Origin: Thalassomonas haliotis
GTDB lineage: Bacteria; Pseudomonadota; Gammaproteobacteria; Enterobacterales; Alteromonadaceae
NCBI RefSeq assembly: GCF_028657945.1
Contig: NZ_CP059693.1
Location: 3,038,001 to 3,102,000 of the forward strand
Direction: 5' to 3'
DNA: 64,000 bases
The notes beneath the pieces are model-generated. The model was not told the origin of the DNA, ran no database searches, and saw only the letters and a program-made list of their open reading frames with translations. A program made the translations under genes and the position numbers. Positions 1 to 9,165 of this stretch are shown piece after piece. Every line of letters starts with the position of its first letter. The first letter of the stretch is position 1.

Positions 1-1827
1 GACCGACCAGCCAATATCGCTTTCATGCCTGGGGCTGGGGGTAAAACGCTTATCGCCGCGCCAGGTGCGGACGTTATCATCCGCCAGTATGTTAAGATCG
101 TCATCGGCCGGGATGTTAAGATCGGTTTCCACCAGCCAGGCGCGGGTTTTTACGGTTAAATCTTCATAACGGACGCCAAAATCCATCCTAACCTTATCCG
201 TCAGCTGGTATTCATCGAGTAGATAGACACTCAGCGAGTCCAGCTTTGCATCGCCAAGGGAGAATTCGGTAAAAAAATCGCTAAAGCCCTCGCGGGTATA
301 ATGCCCGATGACGTCTTCATTGGCATTTAAGGCAACGACATCGAGCTTTCGGCCATTGTTGGTCAGTTCCGCCAGGTATTTATGCTGATCCCGGTATAAT
401 TTATCGTAATCCGCTTTCAGGTAAACGCTGCCCAGGGTCAGTATGTTGTTTGGACTTTCATAGCGGACAGTAACATTATTGACTACCTGGCTCAGGTGAT
501 AGCCGAAGTGACGGTAGCTCAGCTCCTGGGTCAAACCGTTGCGGTTTAAGGCAGACATTTGCTCATCGGCAATCAATTCGCCGCTGCCGGCATAGGCATA
601 TTGCAGTGAAACCGCCTCCGGGAAGGCGGTAAACATAGTGGCGGCAATCCCCTTGTCACCATATAAACGCTGTAATGCCGGTTGGATCTGGTTATTACCG
701 CTCGGGTAAACGGCATTGCCGTCCCCCTTATAGTGCATGATCCTGAGCTGGTTACTAAGGCTCCAGCGCCGCTTGTTAAAGCTTTTATTGATGTCCAGGC
801 CGAAGATATTTGCCCGGGTATGGATGCCGTCTGCGAGATCATGGCTGATCAGGCCCTCGGGACTGACAAGGTTTATTTGCCTGGCATCCAAGCTGGCCAA
901 GCTGCCTTTGAGGGCATTTATTCCGCCGGGAATGGCCCGGGGATCTTTCATATTGGTCATCGGCGTAGGCAGGTAAAAAGCGTTTTTATCGTTAACATGC
1001 TGGTAGCTCAGGACCAGCTCGCCGCCGTCAAGTTGAGCCGGGGCCAGTTGCCGGGAGAGGTTGAATCTGAATTGTCCGCCGTTATCGGCGGTAAAGCCCC
1101 GGTCGCGCAGGCCGTCCTGGCGCCGATAAAAACCGCCCAGGGCAAACAGCCAGTGATCCGTTAACGGCCCGGAATAATAGCCGTCGAAACGGCGGGTATG
1201 GTGATCGCTGATCCTCAGTGCACTCTGGCCTTGTCCGGTTATGCTGCCTTTTCTGGTAATATAATTGACCACAGAGGAAGGGCCGCGGGAGGAAATAATA
1301 CCGGCACTGCCGCCGCGTACCACCTCAACTTTTTCCGTCATCAAATCGATTTTACTTAACGAGCCGTTAAAAATATCGCTGTAGGCATGCATAACGCCGT
1401 CGTTGTGCATGCCTATCATACGGTTGGAATCCCCCCAGGTGCCGCGGGCAGAAAAATTGTTTTGCACCTCACCGGCGCTGTCTTCGGTGAAAAAGCCCGG
1501 CACCACCTCCAGTAAATCTGCAGTGCTTTGCGGTTGCAGTGTTGTGATATCGTCAAAGGAGATGGTAGTGATGGCGATGGAAGAGTCTAATTTTTTCTGG
1601 GCCGGCCCGGCGATACCGGTTGAAAACTGGATATTGATCAGATCTTCAAGGCTGAGCTGGTACAGGGCTTCTATGTTGTCTGTTTGCTCCTGTGCCTGGC
1701 CGGGGGACTGAGCCGATACTTTTTGAATAAAAACCGGCGACAAACAAGTTATGACGAGCAGGGATAAACTAAGCAGGATACCTGCTACGCGCTGTTTCAG
1801 GAGAAAATACCGGATCACACAGTTCAT
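1..1827 (-). CDS. TonB-dependent receptor (partial, C-terminus outside window)
   Basis: Outer-membrane active-transport receptor; 609 residues are visible and the frame is still open at the window edge. Residues 1-39 form a long signal peptide ending ...VSA. A 'LSLEDLINI' segment follows, a common N-terminal signature of these receptors, then a plug domain at about 65-175 with 'VEVVRGGSAG' and 'VNYITRKG'. The rest reads as beta-barrel strands (alternating aromatic and polar residues, LGGFYRR-type turns). The ligand cannot be read from sequence. The gene lies downstream of, and on the same strand as, a FAD-linked oxidase and a carotenoid-oxygenase-family protein, so it may import their substrate (inference). 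The ATG at 1827 has only a weak Shine-Dalgarno. Family assignment is firm. Confidence 0.9.
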   Translation of the reverse strand, partial: MNCVIRYFLLKQRVAGILLSLSLLVITCLSPVFIQKVSAQSPGQAQEQTDNIEALYQLSLEDLINIQFSTGIAGPAQKKLDSSIAITTISFDDITTLQPQSTADLLEVVPGFFTEDSAGEVQNNFSARGTWGDSNRMIGMHNDGVMHAYSDIFNGSLSKIDLMTEKVEVVRGGSAGIISSRGPSSVVNYITRKGSITGQGQSALRISDHHTRRFDGYYSGPLTDHWLFALGGFYRRQDGLRDRGFTADNGGQFRFNLSRQLAPAQLDGGELVLSYQHVNDKNAFYLPTPMTNMKDPRAIPGGINALKGSLASLDARQINLVSPEGLISHDLADGIHTRANIFGLDINKSFNKRRWSLSNQLRIMHYKGDGNAVYPSGNNQIQPALQRLYGDKGIAATMFTAFPEAVSLQYAYAGSGELIADEQMSALNRNGLTQELSYRHFGYHLSQVVNNVTVRYESPNNILTLGSVYLKADYDKLYRDQHKYLAELTNNGRKLDVVALNANEDVIGHYTREGFSDFFTEFSLGDAKLDSLSVYLLDEYQLTDKVRMDFGVRYEDLTVKTRAWLVETDLNIPADDDLNILADDNVRTWRGDKRFTPSPRHESDIGWSV

Positions 1828-1910
1828 TTTTCGGCCTGAGGGAATAATGTTGCTGTTATCAAGAATAGCGCTTTTTCAGCGGATATAAATCTTGCCGTCA
1901 GGAATAAGTG

Positions 1911-1934
1911 CAAGCGGGCAGGATCACCCGCTTG
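1911..1934 (-). terminator. Hairpin downstream of the FAD-linked oxidase
   Basis: An 8-bp perfect inverted repeat (CAAGCGGG / CCCGCTTG, 8-nt loop) sits between the stop of the oxidase gene and the start of the receptor gene. There is no clear T-tract, so it could be a weak or attenuating terminator or a processing hairpin rather than a full stop. Confidence 0.4.
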
Positions 1935-1993
1935 TGTGCAACGCCGCCGGCGTTATTGCTTACGCGAAATGGTTATTAGAGCGAGCCGCCGGA

Positions 1994-3607
1994 CTATTTA
2001 CAGATACGGGCGTCATCATACCAGGCACCGGCCTGACAGCTGGTGCCGTCGGCGCAATGTTCATCCGTCTGGCAATAACACTCGCCACGGGCATTGCATT
2101 CCGGGCTGAAGTAATTCTCCAGCGAGTCTTCGCCTGTGATACGTTGCCAGAACGGGTTGGTAAAGATGTTTTGCGGATCCATCTCATTTTTAAAGGCCAT
2201 AAATTCGTCCCATTTTTCATATTTGGCCGGGGCATTTTCAAATATTGCCACCGAGTTTTTGCCCCAGTGGGGCCGGGCGCCGTATTTGCGGATGGACATC
2301 TGCTCTATTTCTAGGTTAACAAAGTAGTTTTTCGGCACCGCATTACCTTCCTGGCGCAGGGTATATTCTATGCCGAGGTAGGCGGTATCGCGTCCGGCAC
2401 TCATGCCCAGATAGCTGTCGGAGGCCTTGCCGAAACGGAAATAGATGCCGTTTAACGGGAAGCAGGTGGTGGGATGGGCGGCAAGAATTTCACGCACATC
2501 CATGATCCAGTTGGGCAGTTCTTCTAAAGGAATGGCGACTTCCTGCAAGGCAATCGGCAGTTTATCCCAAACGCAGGAGTCGGGATCTTTACATTCAAAG
2601 TACTGCATTTGATCTGAATGACCAATCGGATGGTCAACGACTTTGCCGGTATCGAGATCCCGGTAATAGGACTCATCCCGTGCGCCGTACCTGACCTTGG
2701 CGGCTAAACATTGCAGGCCGGAACCCGGGAATTCATGCAGGGCGTCGAATAACAAACCAAAAAAGAATTCCTGGGTATCGCTGACATCTGCCTGGGCATT
2801 ATAGGCATTACCTTCGCTTTGTAGCGGCATAGGATTGTACAGGGTTGTGGTATAGCGGCCGATACCGGGGAACCAGGCGATATTGGCGCTGTAGTTGTCG
2901 CGGGCGATATCCAGGATGATATTTTCCAGGCCGGTATCGTCCCGGTAGCCCTTTACATCGGCCAGTACTTTAAAAGCCGGCTCCAGCTGCAGGGTGACTT
3001 CCACCACAACCCCCAAGACCCCGAGGTTGACCCGGGCGGCATTAAGGGCTTCGCCGGTCAGCACTTTGACTTCCCCCAGGCCGTTAACGATTGTCATGGA
3101 CGTGACATAATCGGCGATCATATTGCTGGGTTTGGCCAGGGTAGAGCCGTGGGTGCCGCTGCCCAGCATGCCGCCTATGGTAAAGATATTAAGTTCAGTA
3201 ACCATATTGACCGCCAGCTCCTGGCTGCGCAGGAAATCATTGAGGTCGTTAAAGCGTATGCCTGCTTCTACCGAAACCGTTCTGGCCTCGGCGTCAAAGG
3301 CGAGGATATGGTCCATATTCTCCAGGGTGATCTGTACCTGGCCGTTGGCGGTACAGGCCGCGTCAATCTGGCTGGCAAACTTGCGGTTGCCTGTCATCAC
3401 GGTCTGGCCGTTGGCGATGGCATCCTGGACAATCTGCTGGACTTCTTCGACAGAGTTGGGGTCATGGATCACTGCCGGGTGGCACTCATAGGTATTTTGG
3501 TAGTTCGACAGGGTTTCTGCCGGGTTTTCGGTGGAATAAAGGCCAAACGAGAGTCCGGCTACGGCGCTAAGCGCCAGGAATGCGATAAAGACTTTTATCA
3601 GTTTCAT
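1994..3607 (-). CDS. Exported FAD-linked oxidase, D-arabinono-1,4-lactone oxidase family
   Basis: 537 residues from the ATG at 3607, which is preceded by a strong GGAGGGG Shine-Dalgarno; the frame is open further upstream but has no better start. Residues 1-22 are a signal peptide or anchor. A PCMH-type FAD domain spans about 45-200 with 'GSGTHGST' at 149-156, the family's signature. The C-terminal half carries 'ARPHWGKN', which matches the conserved HW-K of sugar-lactone oxidases. The last ~35 residues are cysteine-rich (CNARGECYC...C...C), an unusual addition. The N-terminal pyrophosphate loop reads 'VMTGNRKFASQ' and lacks the histidine that often binds FAD covalently, so the flavin may be non-covalent. 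It is probably co-transcribed with the upstream carotenoid-oxygenase-family gene (61-bp gap). Substrate unknown. Confidence 0.85.
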   Translation of the reverse strand: MKLIKVFIAFLALSAVAGLSFGLYSTENPAETLSNYQNTYECHPAVIHDPNSVEEVQQIVQDAIANGQTVMTGNRKFASQIDAACTANGQVQITLENMDHILAFDAEARTVSVEAGIRFNDLNDFLRSQELAVNMVTELNIFTIGGMLGSGTHGSTLAKPSNMIADYVTSMTIVNGLGEVKVLTGEALNAARVNLGVLGVVVEVTLQLEPAFKVLADVKGYRDDTGLENIILDIARDNYSANIAWFPGIGRYTTTLYNPMPLQSEGNAYNAQADVSDTQEFFFGLLFDALHEFPGSGLQCLAAKVRYGARDESYYRDLDTGKVVDHPIGHSDQMQYFECKDPDSCVWDKLPIALQEVAIPLEELPNWIMDVREILAAHPTTCFPLNGIYFRFGKASDSYLGMSAGRDTAYLGIEYTLRQEGNAVPKNYFVNLEIEQMSIRKYGARPHWGKNSVAIFENAPAKYEKWDEFMAFKNEMDPQNIFTNPFWQRITGEDSLENYFSPECNARGECYCQTDEHCADGTSCQAGAWYDDARICK

Positions 3608-3668
3608 TTTTCCCCTCCGTGGGTGATTAATGGTGTTTAATGTCAAGGTGTCGTTATGCTGGTTTCGG

Positions 3669-5516
3669 TTAAGTAAATTTGGGCAACACATAGCTAGTTA
3701 AAACCTCCTGTACCTGCCTGCTATGGCAATCAAGCCTGTCCTGGAAGTAGCTGTTGAGATCTGCCTTATAAGCCAATGGCGGCCGCGGGCCGATCTCTGG
3801 CACCCACAGGGCATGGTTGCTGGTGGCAAAATCGAGCTTGGCGCTGCCCAGGATACAGACAGGGCCCCGGCTTAAGTTTTTTGCGTCAAACAGCCAGAAC
3901 TCCTTGCCGGTAAATTGGCCCTGGCTGGGTTCTTTTCTGACCACGGCGGTAAAAATATAACCGTCATCCTGGGCGGTGGAATTTTTACGTGCCATAAATT
4001 GCGGCGTACGCATGACGCAATCTTCAGGAAACTGATAGCTGTCGCTGATCACCATACGGCTGCAATCCATATGTATCAGCGCCGAAGGCTGGGCGCTTTG
4101 CGGCAGGGTCTCGTTTTGGTAATAGCGGTTGGGATAATCCTCATAAGCCTTAGCCACCCGCTTCACCAGGTGTTCGGGGCGATAGCCCACGGCGGCCCAG
4201 TAGATATGCTCAAAGGTTTCCGGGAACTGGAAGTGGCCGCGGTAGGCGGGGTCGTTCATGTCCCAGCACAGGCTTTGGTCGCGGATGACTTCAAAGTCGC
4301 CTTTAATTTCTTCACTGGAGACCGCATTGACCTGGATGCGCGCCCGCACCAGGCCGCCGATATCTACCGGCGCCGCCGGGTAACCGGCAATGTCTGAGTC
4401 TACCCGGCCGCCGAAATACAGGGACTCCCAGTCGAACTGAGGCTCGGACTTATCCATGGCTCCCAGGTATTGGCCATAAAGGGTGATGATGTCGCCGTCA
4501 TCCTGGTAGTTGCACATGATATCCGAGGTATCAAAGTCCAGCTCCAGGTAGTCGGCAAAGACGATACTCTGGCCAAAATGCAGGTCGGCTTTGCGGATAA
4601 TCCATACCGGGGTGCGGTGTTTTTGCGCGGTGACCGTGCGTATGCCCATGATACGGGCATTTTCCACCCGGGCGGCGGTTTCAAAAATCAAAATATGGTT
4701 ACGCGTTACGTTTAACGAGTGGGAAGTGGCTGTAATATACGCATTTTCTCCGTTGCGACCAATCACCTGCCAGCTGTCAAACGGGCCGGATAAATCCCAG
4801 CGGATCAGGCGGATAAAGCCGTTTTTCAGCCCGGACTCCCCCATATTGCCGCCATAGTTGATGGTAAAACATTGTTCGTTTTCAAGATCAAAATAAGGAT
4901 GTCCCGTGGTTCTTACCTGGGGGAAAAGCCACTTGTCGGGCGCCAGCAAATCGGCAAAAGGCGGCAGGCTGGAATGCCATTCCCATGGCTGGCCTATGGG
5001 AGTTACCAGCTCTAACGTAGTGGCGTCGAACTCAAACGGCATGCCGCCTTCATAACTGAGGGCAAAGCGGTTATTGCCCATATAGTTGGGGGCGGTATTA
5101 CAGTAATTCATAAAACCCAGGTTCATGCTGAAATAAACCGTGCCGCCAAGCAGGGCAAATTTGTCAAACGGGGCGGTGACATGCTCTTGCATGATGGCGG
5201 ACGGGGTATTGATCATCTTGCGGGTAAACGCGGCTGAGTCGGCGGAAAAATCAACCCGGGTCAGGGCGCCCCTGCCGTTGGGGGTCAGCTGGTTTTCTTC
5301 CAGGGAGATGCCCTCGGTCATCAAGACATGGCCGAAAACATCTTGCGGCAATTGCCCGGATAATACCGTCAGCTCATCGGCAGACTCCGTTAAACTGCCG
5401 TGCATTATACTGGTGGGAAAACTGGAGCCGGCCAGTTGCGATTGTTCATGGCCAAAACTGACCATGGGCAGGGCGGAGAGCACACCCGCGGTTTTAATAA
5501 AACGTCTTCGATCCAT
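3669..5516 (-). CDS. Carotenoid/lignostilbene oxygenase family protein with Tat signal
   Basis: 615 residues. The N-terminus (RRRFIKTAG) is a twin-arginine-type signal, so the protein is probably exported folded. The family's iron-binding histidines are recognisable by context at H206 ('TGHPYFD'), H266 ('TSHSLNVTRNHILIFE') and H568 ('SNHALWVPE', after the typical 'FDAKNLS' strand). The third ligand normally lies in an HHxNAxEDGD-like motif; here the equivalent segment at about 333-342 reads 'IMCNYQDDGD', so the histidine appears to be lost. Known members cleave carotenoids or stilbenes with Fe(II). This one may be altered in activity. First gene of a probable three-gene cluster with the FAD oxidase and the TonB-dependent receptor. 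Confidence 0.82.
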   Translation of the reverse strand: MDRRRFIKTAGVLSALPMVSFGHEQSQLAGSSFPTSIMHGSLTESADELTVLSGQLPQDVFGHVLMTEGISLEENQLTPNGRGALTRVDFSADSAAFTRKMINTPSAIMQEHVTAPFDKFALLGGTVYFSMNLGFMNYCNTAPNYMGNNRFALSYEGGMPFEFDATTLELVTPIGQPWEWHSSLPPFADLLAPDKWLFPQVRTTGHPYFDLENEQCFTINYGGNMGESGLKNGFIRLIRWDLSGPFDSWQVIGRNGENAYITATSHSLNVTRNHILIFETAARVENARIMGIRTVTAQKHRTPVWIIRKADLHFGQSIVFADYLELDFDTSDIMCNYQDDGDIITLYGQYLGAMDKSEPQFDWESLYFGGRVDSDIAGYPAAPVDIGGLVRARIQVNAVSSEEIKGDFEVIRDQSLCWDMNDPAYRGHFQFPETFEHIYWAAVGYRPEHLVKRVAKAYEDYPNRYYQNETLPQSAQPSALIHMDCSRMVISDSYQFPEDCVMRTPQFMARKNSTAQDDGYIFTAVVRKEPSQGQFTGKEFWLFDAKNLSRGPVCILGSAKLDFATSNHALWVPEIGPRPPLAYKADLNSYFQDRLDCHSRQVQEVLTSYVLPKFT

Positions 5517-5990
5517 CTTGAAGTCCTATTGCTGATTATTGTAGTTAAGCCGCTCAGGAATGGCAACGGCGGAGCAGCTAAAGGCGACGCACGTTATTCT
5601 TCCATGAGCAACGAATACCAAAAGGAATAAATAGCTCCCGGCTTGCGGGTAAGAAAACTGAAACGGCTATCAAGCAAGCTTGATTGAGACATGCCAAAGA
5701 ATAAATCACCTCTGTGGGCTTGACGACTTTCCTTAGCCGCTGATGCGTTGCCGGGCGATTTTCATGGTTAGCATGGCAAATACCGATTCCGTCCGATATT
5801 TATTCCACAGGGCTAAGTTACTGTAAACAACGTGCAAATTCAAGGGTTAAAAAATAAACACCTGAGTTAATTTTATGATATACCTATAAAAATGAGTGCC
5901 GGTGAAGCACTCTACGCCACTATTTTTTAATCATGTTTTAGCTATTGTATTAGCTATGGTTTAATTCTGCAGATAATTGAAGGAACAAAT
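5517..5990. other. Intergenic region, divergent promoters expected
   Basis: 474 bp between divergent genes. I see no convincing gene here. A small GAGTGC/GCACTC inverted repeat lies at 5894-5912. The rightward gene has a good GAAGGAAC Shine-Dalgarno just before 5991. Nothing else recognisable. Confidence 0.5.
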
Positions 5991-7031
5991 ATGCTGCGTT
6001 TACTACTCGTTTTTTGTTTAAGCTTTGTACCGCTGTCAAGCTGGTCAACCTCCCTGGATGATATCCGTGCCCATGAACCCAGCTCCCGGGTAACCTGGGC
6101 CGAACAGTGGTTTTATAATGTCGCCGCACCCGGCATAGGGTATTTTAAAATAAGTTTTCAAACCTATATTGCCCCGGACTCGGTTGACGGCAGGGAAAAA
6201 GCCTATATGCATCTGGCCTTTACTCCGCTCTTTGGGGCAACGGTTAAATATGATCTCTTTTATGATGAAGTTATCCTGGAGCATCCGACTCAGGAAGATG
6301 CCTTTTATTATGAGGTGCCGGGCATCATTGTCGCCGATGAAGAGCAGATCAGCGTCACCCATGAGGACTTTGAGTTCTCCCTGGCCTGGGACGGTCCCCA
6401 TACCCGTTACTGGCCGGGTTTAAACCCGGGACAAACGCCTTTTGGCATTATTCCTGAATTGCCCGGTGTCGGCGGCAAGTGGTTCCTTTATACGGTGACT
6501 ACGCCTGTGTTATTTAGTTTTGACGATGGCGTTGATACCTGGAGCGGCCCGGGTTACGCCCAGGTGGACAAAGGCTGGTACGATAAGGAGTCAAGTGCCG
6601 GCATGATGTATACCATGGGCTTGTCTGACGAGGTCGCCTTTATGTTTACCGGCGCTGTCTTTGGCGACAGCACTGTTGAAATGTGGGCGGGACGTTATGT
6701 GTCGGACAATTACGATCTGGTGTTTTACCCGGCGTTTAAAGGCCTGTCGGTGAAGCGGGAAATAGATGCCTGCGCCGGGGAATTACATGTCGAGTTCAAT
6801 AAAATCGGCAAAAAACTGGTGCTCGATGCCCGGGCGGCGCCGGAGAGTTTTTACCTGCTGAATTTCCCTTCGGTGATTATTTTTGGCGGCGAGCAAAACT
6901 ATATGAAGTCTATGAAAGCTGAGGTGGACTTTAACCTGTATCACTTTGGCGAGTTAAAAGAGAGCATACATTTGCCGCAGGCGCTGCTTGAATTTAGCGG
7001 CCCCTTCGCCTGTAGCGAGCTGCCGGATTAA
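5991..7031 (+). CDS. Secreted protein, possible CrtC/AttH-like lipocalin-fold protein
   Basis: 346 residues with a cleavable signal peptide (about 1-19, ending SSWS) and a good GAAGGA Shine-Dalgarno. It is rich in aromatic and beta-strand-like segments, e.g. 'EQWFYNVAAPGIGYFKISF', 'GGKWFLYTVTTPV' and 'DKGWYDKESSAGMM', with no enzyme motif I can name. The pattern of a W-x-Y-N strand followed by paired beta sheets loosely recalls the AttH/CrtC (hydroxyneurosporene synthase, tocopherol cyclase-like) superfamily, and it lies divergently from a carotenoid-oxygenase-family gene. That is only a weak inference. The gene is certainly coding; the function is unassigned. Confidence 0.8.
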   Translation: MLRLLLVFCLSFVPLSSWSTSLDDIRAHEPSSRVTWAEQWFYNVAAPGIGYFKISFQTYIAPDSVDGREKAYMHLAFTPLFGATVKYDLFYDEVILEHPTQEDAFYYEVPGIIVADEEQISVTHEDFEFSLAWDGPHTRYWPGLNPGQTPFGIIPELPGVGGKWFLYTVTTPVLFSFDDGVDTWSGPGYAQVDKGWYDKESSAGMMYTMGLSDEVAFMFTGAVFGDSTVEMWAGRYVSDNYDLVFYPAFKGLSVKREIDACAGELHVEFNKIGKKLVLDARAAPESFYLLNFPSVIIFGGEQNYMKSMKAEVDFNLYHFGELKESIHLPQALLEFSGPFACSELPD

Positions 7032-7042
7032 TTCACCGTTTT

Positions 7043-7077
7043 GGCTGCGTCTCTTCGTTCTGCTAAGGTACGCAGCC
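7043..7077 (+). terminator. Weak hairpin after the 5991-7031 gene
   Basis: GGCTGCGT pairs with ACGCAGCC across a 19-nt loop, 11 bases after the stop codon. The short stem, long loop and mixed downstream tail make it a weak terminator candidate. Confidence 0.3.
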
Positions 7078-7205
7078 TTCACTCCTTACCCATCTAATTG
7101 CTTGTTTTTACGTCATGTTCTGACTTAGTATACTTTGACTCATATCGCTGGACTTCATTATAAAGTTCTTTGTCCTTAACCTGCGTTGACTGTAAGGAAA
7201 AACAC

Positions 7206-8081
7206 ATGCGGCCTTTGCTCTTGCTGACTGGTTTGTTCATCTTGCTTATAACAAGCTTTACCGCCTTTGAAGTTAATGGCAAAGCCCGCGGAGAATACCC
7301 CGCCACTATTGTCGAACTGACCCTGGCTTCATACGGCAAGCGCATGTCCGGCCTGGCTTATCTGGCTAAAGGGCCGGGGCCGCACCCGACGATTTTGCTG
7401 CTGCACGGCTATCCCGGCAATGAGAAAAACCTGGATCTGGCCCAGGCGATGCGTTCAAAAGGCTGGAATGTGATCTTTTTCCATTACCGCGGCGCCTGGG
7501 GCAGCGAGGGAGAGTTTTCCTTTCGCGGCGCCGAGCAGGACGTGCAGCAGGTATTGGCCTACTTAAGGCAGGAAAAAAATGCCGCCGGGCTGCGCATCAA
7601 CCCGGACAAAATTTCTTTGGTCGGCCACAGCATGGGCGGGCATATGGCCATTGCCGGCATTTTGGATAACCCGGACGTTAGATGCTCGCTTGCCTTGGAC
7701 GGCGCCAATCTCGGGGCCGACGGCCTGGGCTTTTTTAAAGAGCAGCAAAGCGCCGAGCTGTGGCGCCGTTACAGCGACAGTTTGTTTATGCTTTCCGGCT
7801 GGTCGGGGGCCAAGGCAGAGGCGGAAATCAGGCAATACGGTCCTGAGCTGGACCTGGTTAAACGCAGCGGAAAAATTAACGGCCGGCCTGTGATGCTTAT
7901 TGCCGCCGATACCGAAGTGATCCCCATGGACCAGCATATCAAGCCGTTACTGGCGGCATTGACAGCGACGAAAAACAGCCGGGTATTTTATCGGCTGATA
8001 GAAGATGATCACAGTTTTTCATCTTCCCGTGAGCACTTGATAGCCGTCAGTGCCGGCTTTTTAAACGGCCAGTGCCGCTAA
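7206..8081 (+). CDS. Exported alpha/beta-hydrolase
   Basis: 291 residues. I chose the ATG at 7206, not an in-frame start 36 bases upstream, because it follows TAAGGAAA and opens directly into a hydrophobic signal peptide (MRPLLLLTGLFILLIT). The core has an 'LLHGYPGNEKN' oxyanion loop, the nucleophile elbow 'VGHSMGGHMA' (Ser) and a late 'EDDHSFSSSREHL' that supplies the catalytic His. These fit a serine esterase or peptidase-like alpha/beta-hydrolase acting in the periplasm. Substrate not identifiable. A second alpha/beta-hydrolase starts 33 bp downstream, suggesting co-transcription. Confidence 0.85.
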   Translation: MRPLLLLTGLFILLITSFTAFEVNGKARGEYPATIVELTLASYGKRMSGLAYLAKGPGPHPTILLLHGYPGNEKNLDLAQAMRSKGWNVIFFHYRGAWGSEGEFSFRGAEQDVQQVLAYLRQEKNAAGLRINPDKISLVGHSMGGHMAIAGILDNPDVRCSLALDGANLGADGLGFFKEQQSAELWRRYSDSLFMLSGWSGAKAEAEIRQYGPELDLVKRSGKINGRPVMLIAADTEVIPMDQHIKPLLAALTATKNSRVFYRLIEDDHSFSSSREHLIAVSAGFLNGQCR

Positions 8082-8114
8082 GGTTTCAGGATAAGCTGTA
8101 CACAGGGGGAATAA

Positions 8115-9011
8115 ATGACACTTAATCAATGGCGACAACAGGGCAAGTTCTTTCAATACAAAGGGTTTAATATCTTCTACCTGGATGAAGGCGAGGGTGA
8201 GCTACTGGTATTGATCCACGGCTTTCCCACGGCTTCCTGGGATTGGCATAAACTTTGGCCCGAGCTCATTAAACGTTACCGGGTGGTGTGCCTGGACATG
8301 ATAGGTTTTGGCTTTTCCGATAAACCCCGGGACTATGACTACAGTATTTTTGACCAGGCAGACTTGCACCAGGCGTTATTGGCTTCTTTGGGCATTAACC
8401 GTTTCCATCTGCTGGCCCACGACTATGGCGATACTGTGGCCCAGGAGTTACTGGCGAGGTTCCAGGATTGGCAGGCGGGCAAAATAGCCGATGAAAACGG
8501 CTATGTTATTCAAAGCCTTTGTTTGCTTAATGGCGGTTTGTTTCCCGAAACTCACCGGCCGTTATTGCTGCAAAAACTGCTGCTCAGTCCGATAGGAAAA
8601 CTTATCAGTTATCTGTCAAATGAAGGCTCGGTGCGCAAAAAACTTAACGCGATTTTAGCGCCGGATAAGCAAATGTCGGATGGCCAGTGGCAGGACTTTT
8701 GGACATTAATCAGGCATAACCGTGGCCTGGAGATCAGCCACAAACTTATCCGTTACATGCTTGAGCGCAAAATAAATCGTGAGCGTTGGGTTGGGGCATT
8801 AATCAATAGCGCTGTTCCCGTCAGGCTGATAAACGGCAGTTTAGACCCGATATCCGGTGCCCATATGGTAACGCGTTACTGTGAGTTGGTGCCTGAGAAT
8901 GCCCGTGATATCGTGCCTCTGGGCCAGGTCGGGCATTATCCTCAGGTCGAAGACCCCAAAGCGGTATTAACGGCTTATCTGGAGTTTAGTCGTGCGTTAA
9001 CCGGCGGGTAA
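8115..9011 (+). CDS. Cytoplasmic alpha/beta-hydrolase, MEST/epoxide-hydrolase-like
   Basis: 298 residues, no signal peptide, GGGGGAA Shine-Dalgarno. The oxyanion motif is 'LIHGFPTASWDW'. The nucleophile elbow 'AHDYGDTVAQELL' carries Asp103 in place of Ser, as in epoxide hydrolases, haloalkane dehalogenases and the MEST (PEG1) family. The segment 'LCLLNGGLFPETHRPLLLQK' and the late 'GHYPQVEDP' are, from memory, very close to vertebrate MEST, so MEST-like is the best label. The catalytic His is in GHYPQ. The natural substrate of this family is not established; an ester intermediate on Asp followed by hydrolysis is expected. Probably in one unit with the preceding hydrolase. Confidence 0.88.
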   Translation: MTLNQWRQQGKFFQYKGFNIFYLDEGEGELLVLIHGFPTASWDWHKLWPELIKRYRVVCLDMIGFGFSDKPRDYDYSIFDQADLHQALLASLGINRFHLLAHDYGDTVAQELLARFQDWQAGKIADENGYVIQSLCLLNGGLFPETHRPLLLQKLLLSPIGKLISYLSNEGSVRKKLNAILAPDKQMSDGQWQDFWTLIRHNRGLEISHKLIRYMLERKINRERWVGALINSAVPVRLINGSLDPISGAHMVTRYCELVPENARDIVPLGQVGHYPQVEDPKAVLTAYLEFSRALTGG

Positions 9012-9165
9012 CTGCCATGAAAGACAAGGTGGCAGCTTAGCGGTTTTGCTTTTGTGCTGCTTTTTTGCAGCCTGATATTTTCAAAAGCGAATAGTTGTAC
9101 CGCCGAACAAAGCAGAATAAAGTCGAATAAAGCCGTTAAAATTTTTTGCTTGTGCTCTTGGCCAG

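Noticed and set aside
1892-2314. Plus-strand 140-residue reading frame
   Set aside because: Lies antisense to the 3' end of the FAD oxidase gene, whose family motifs are clear.
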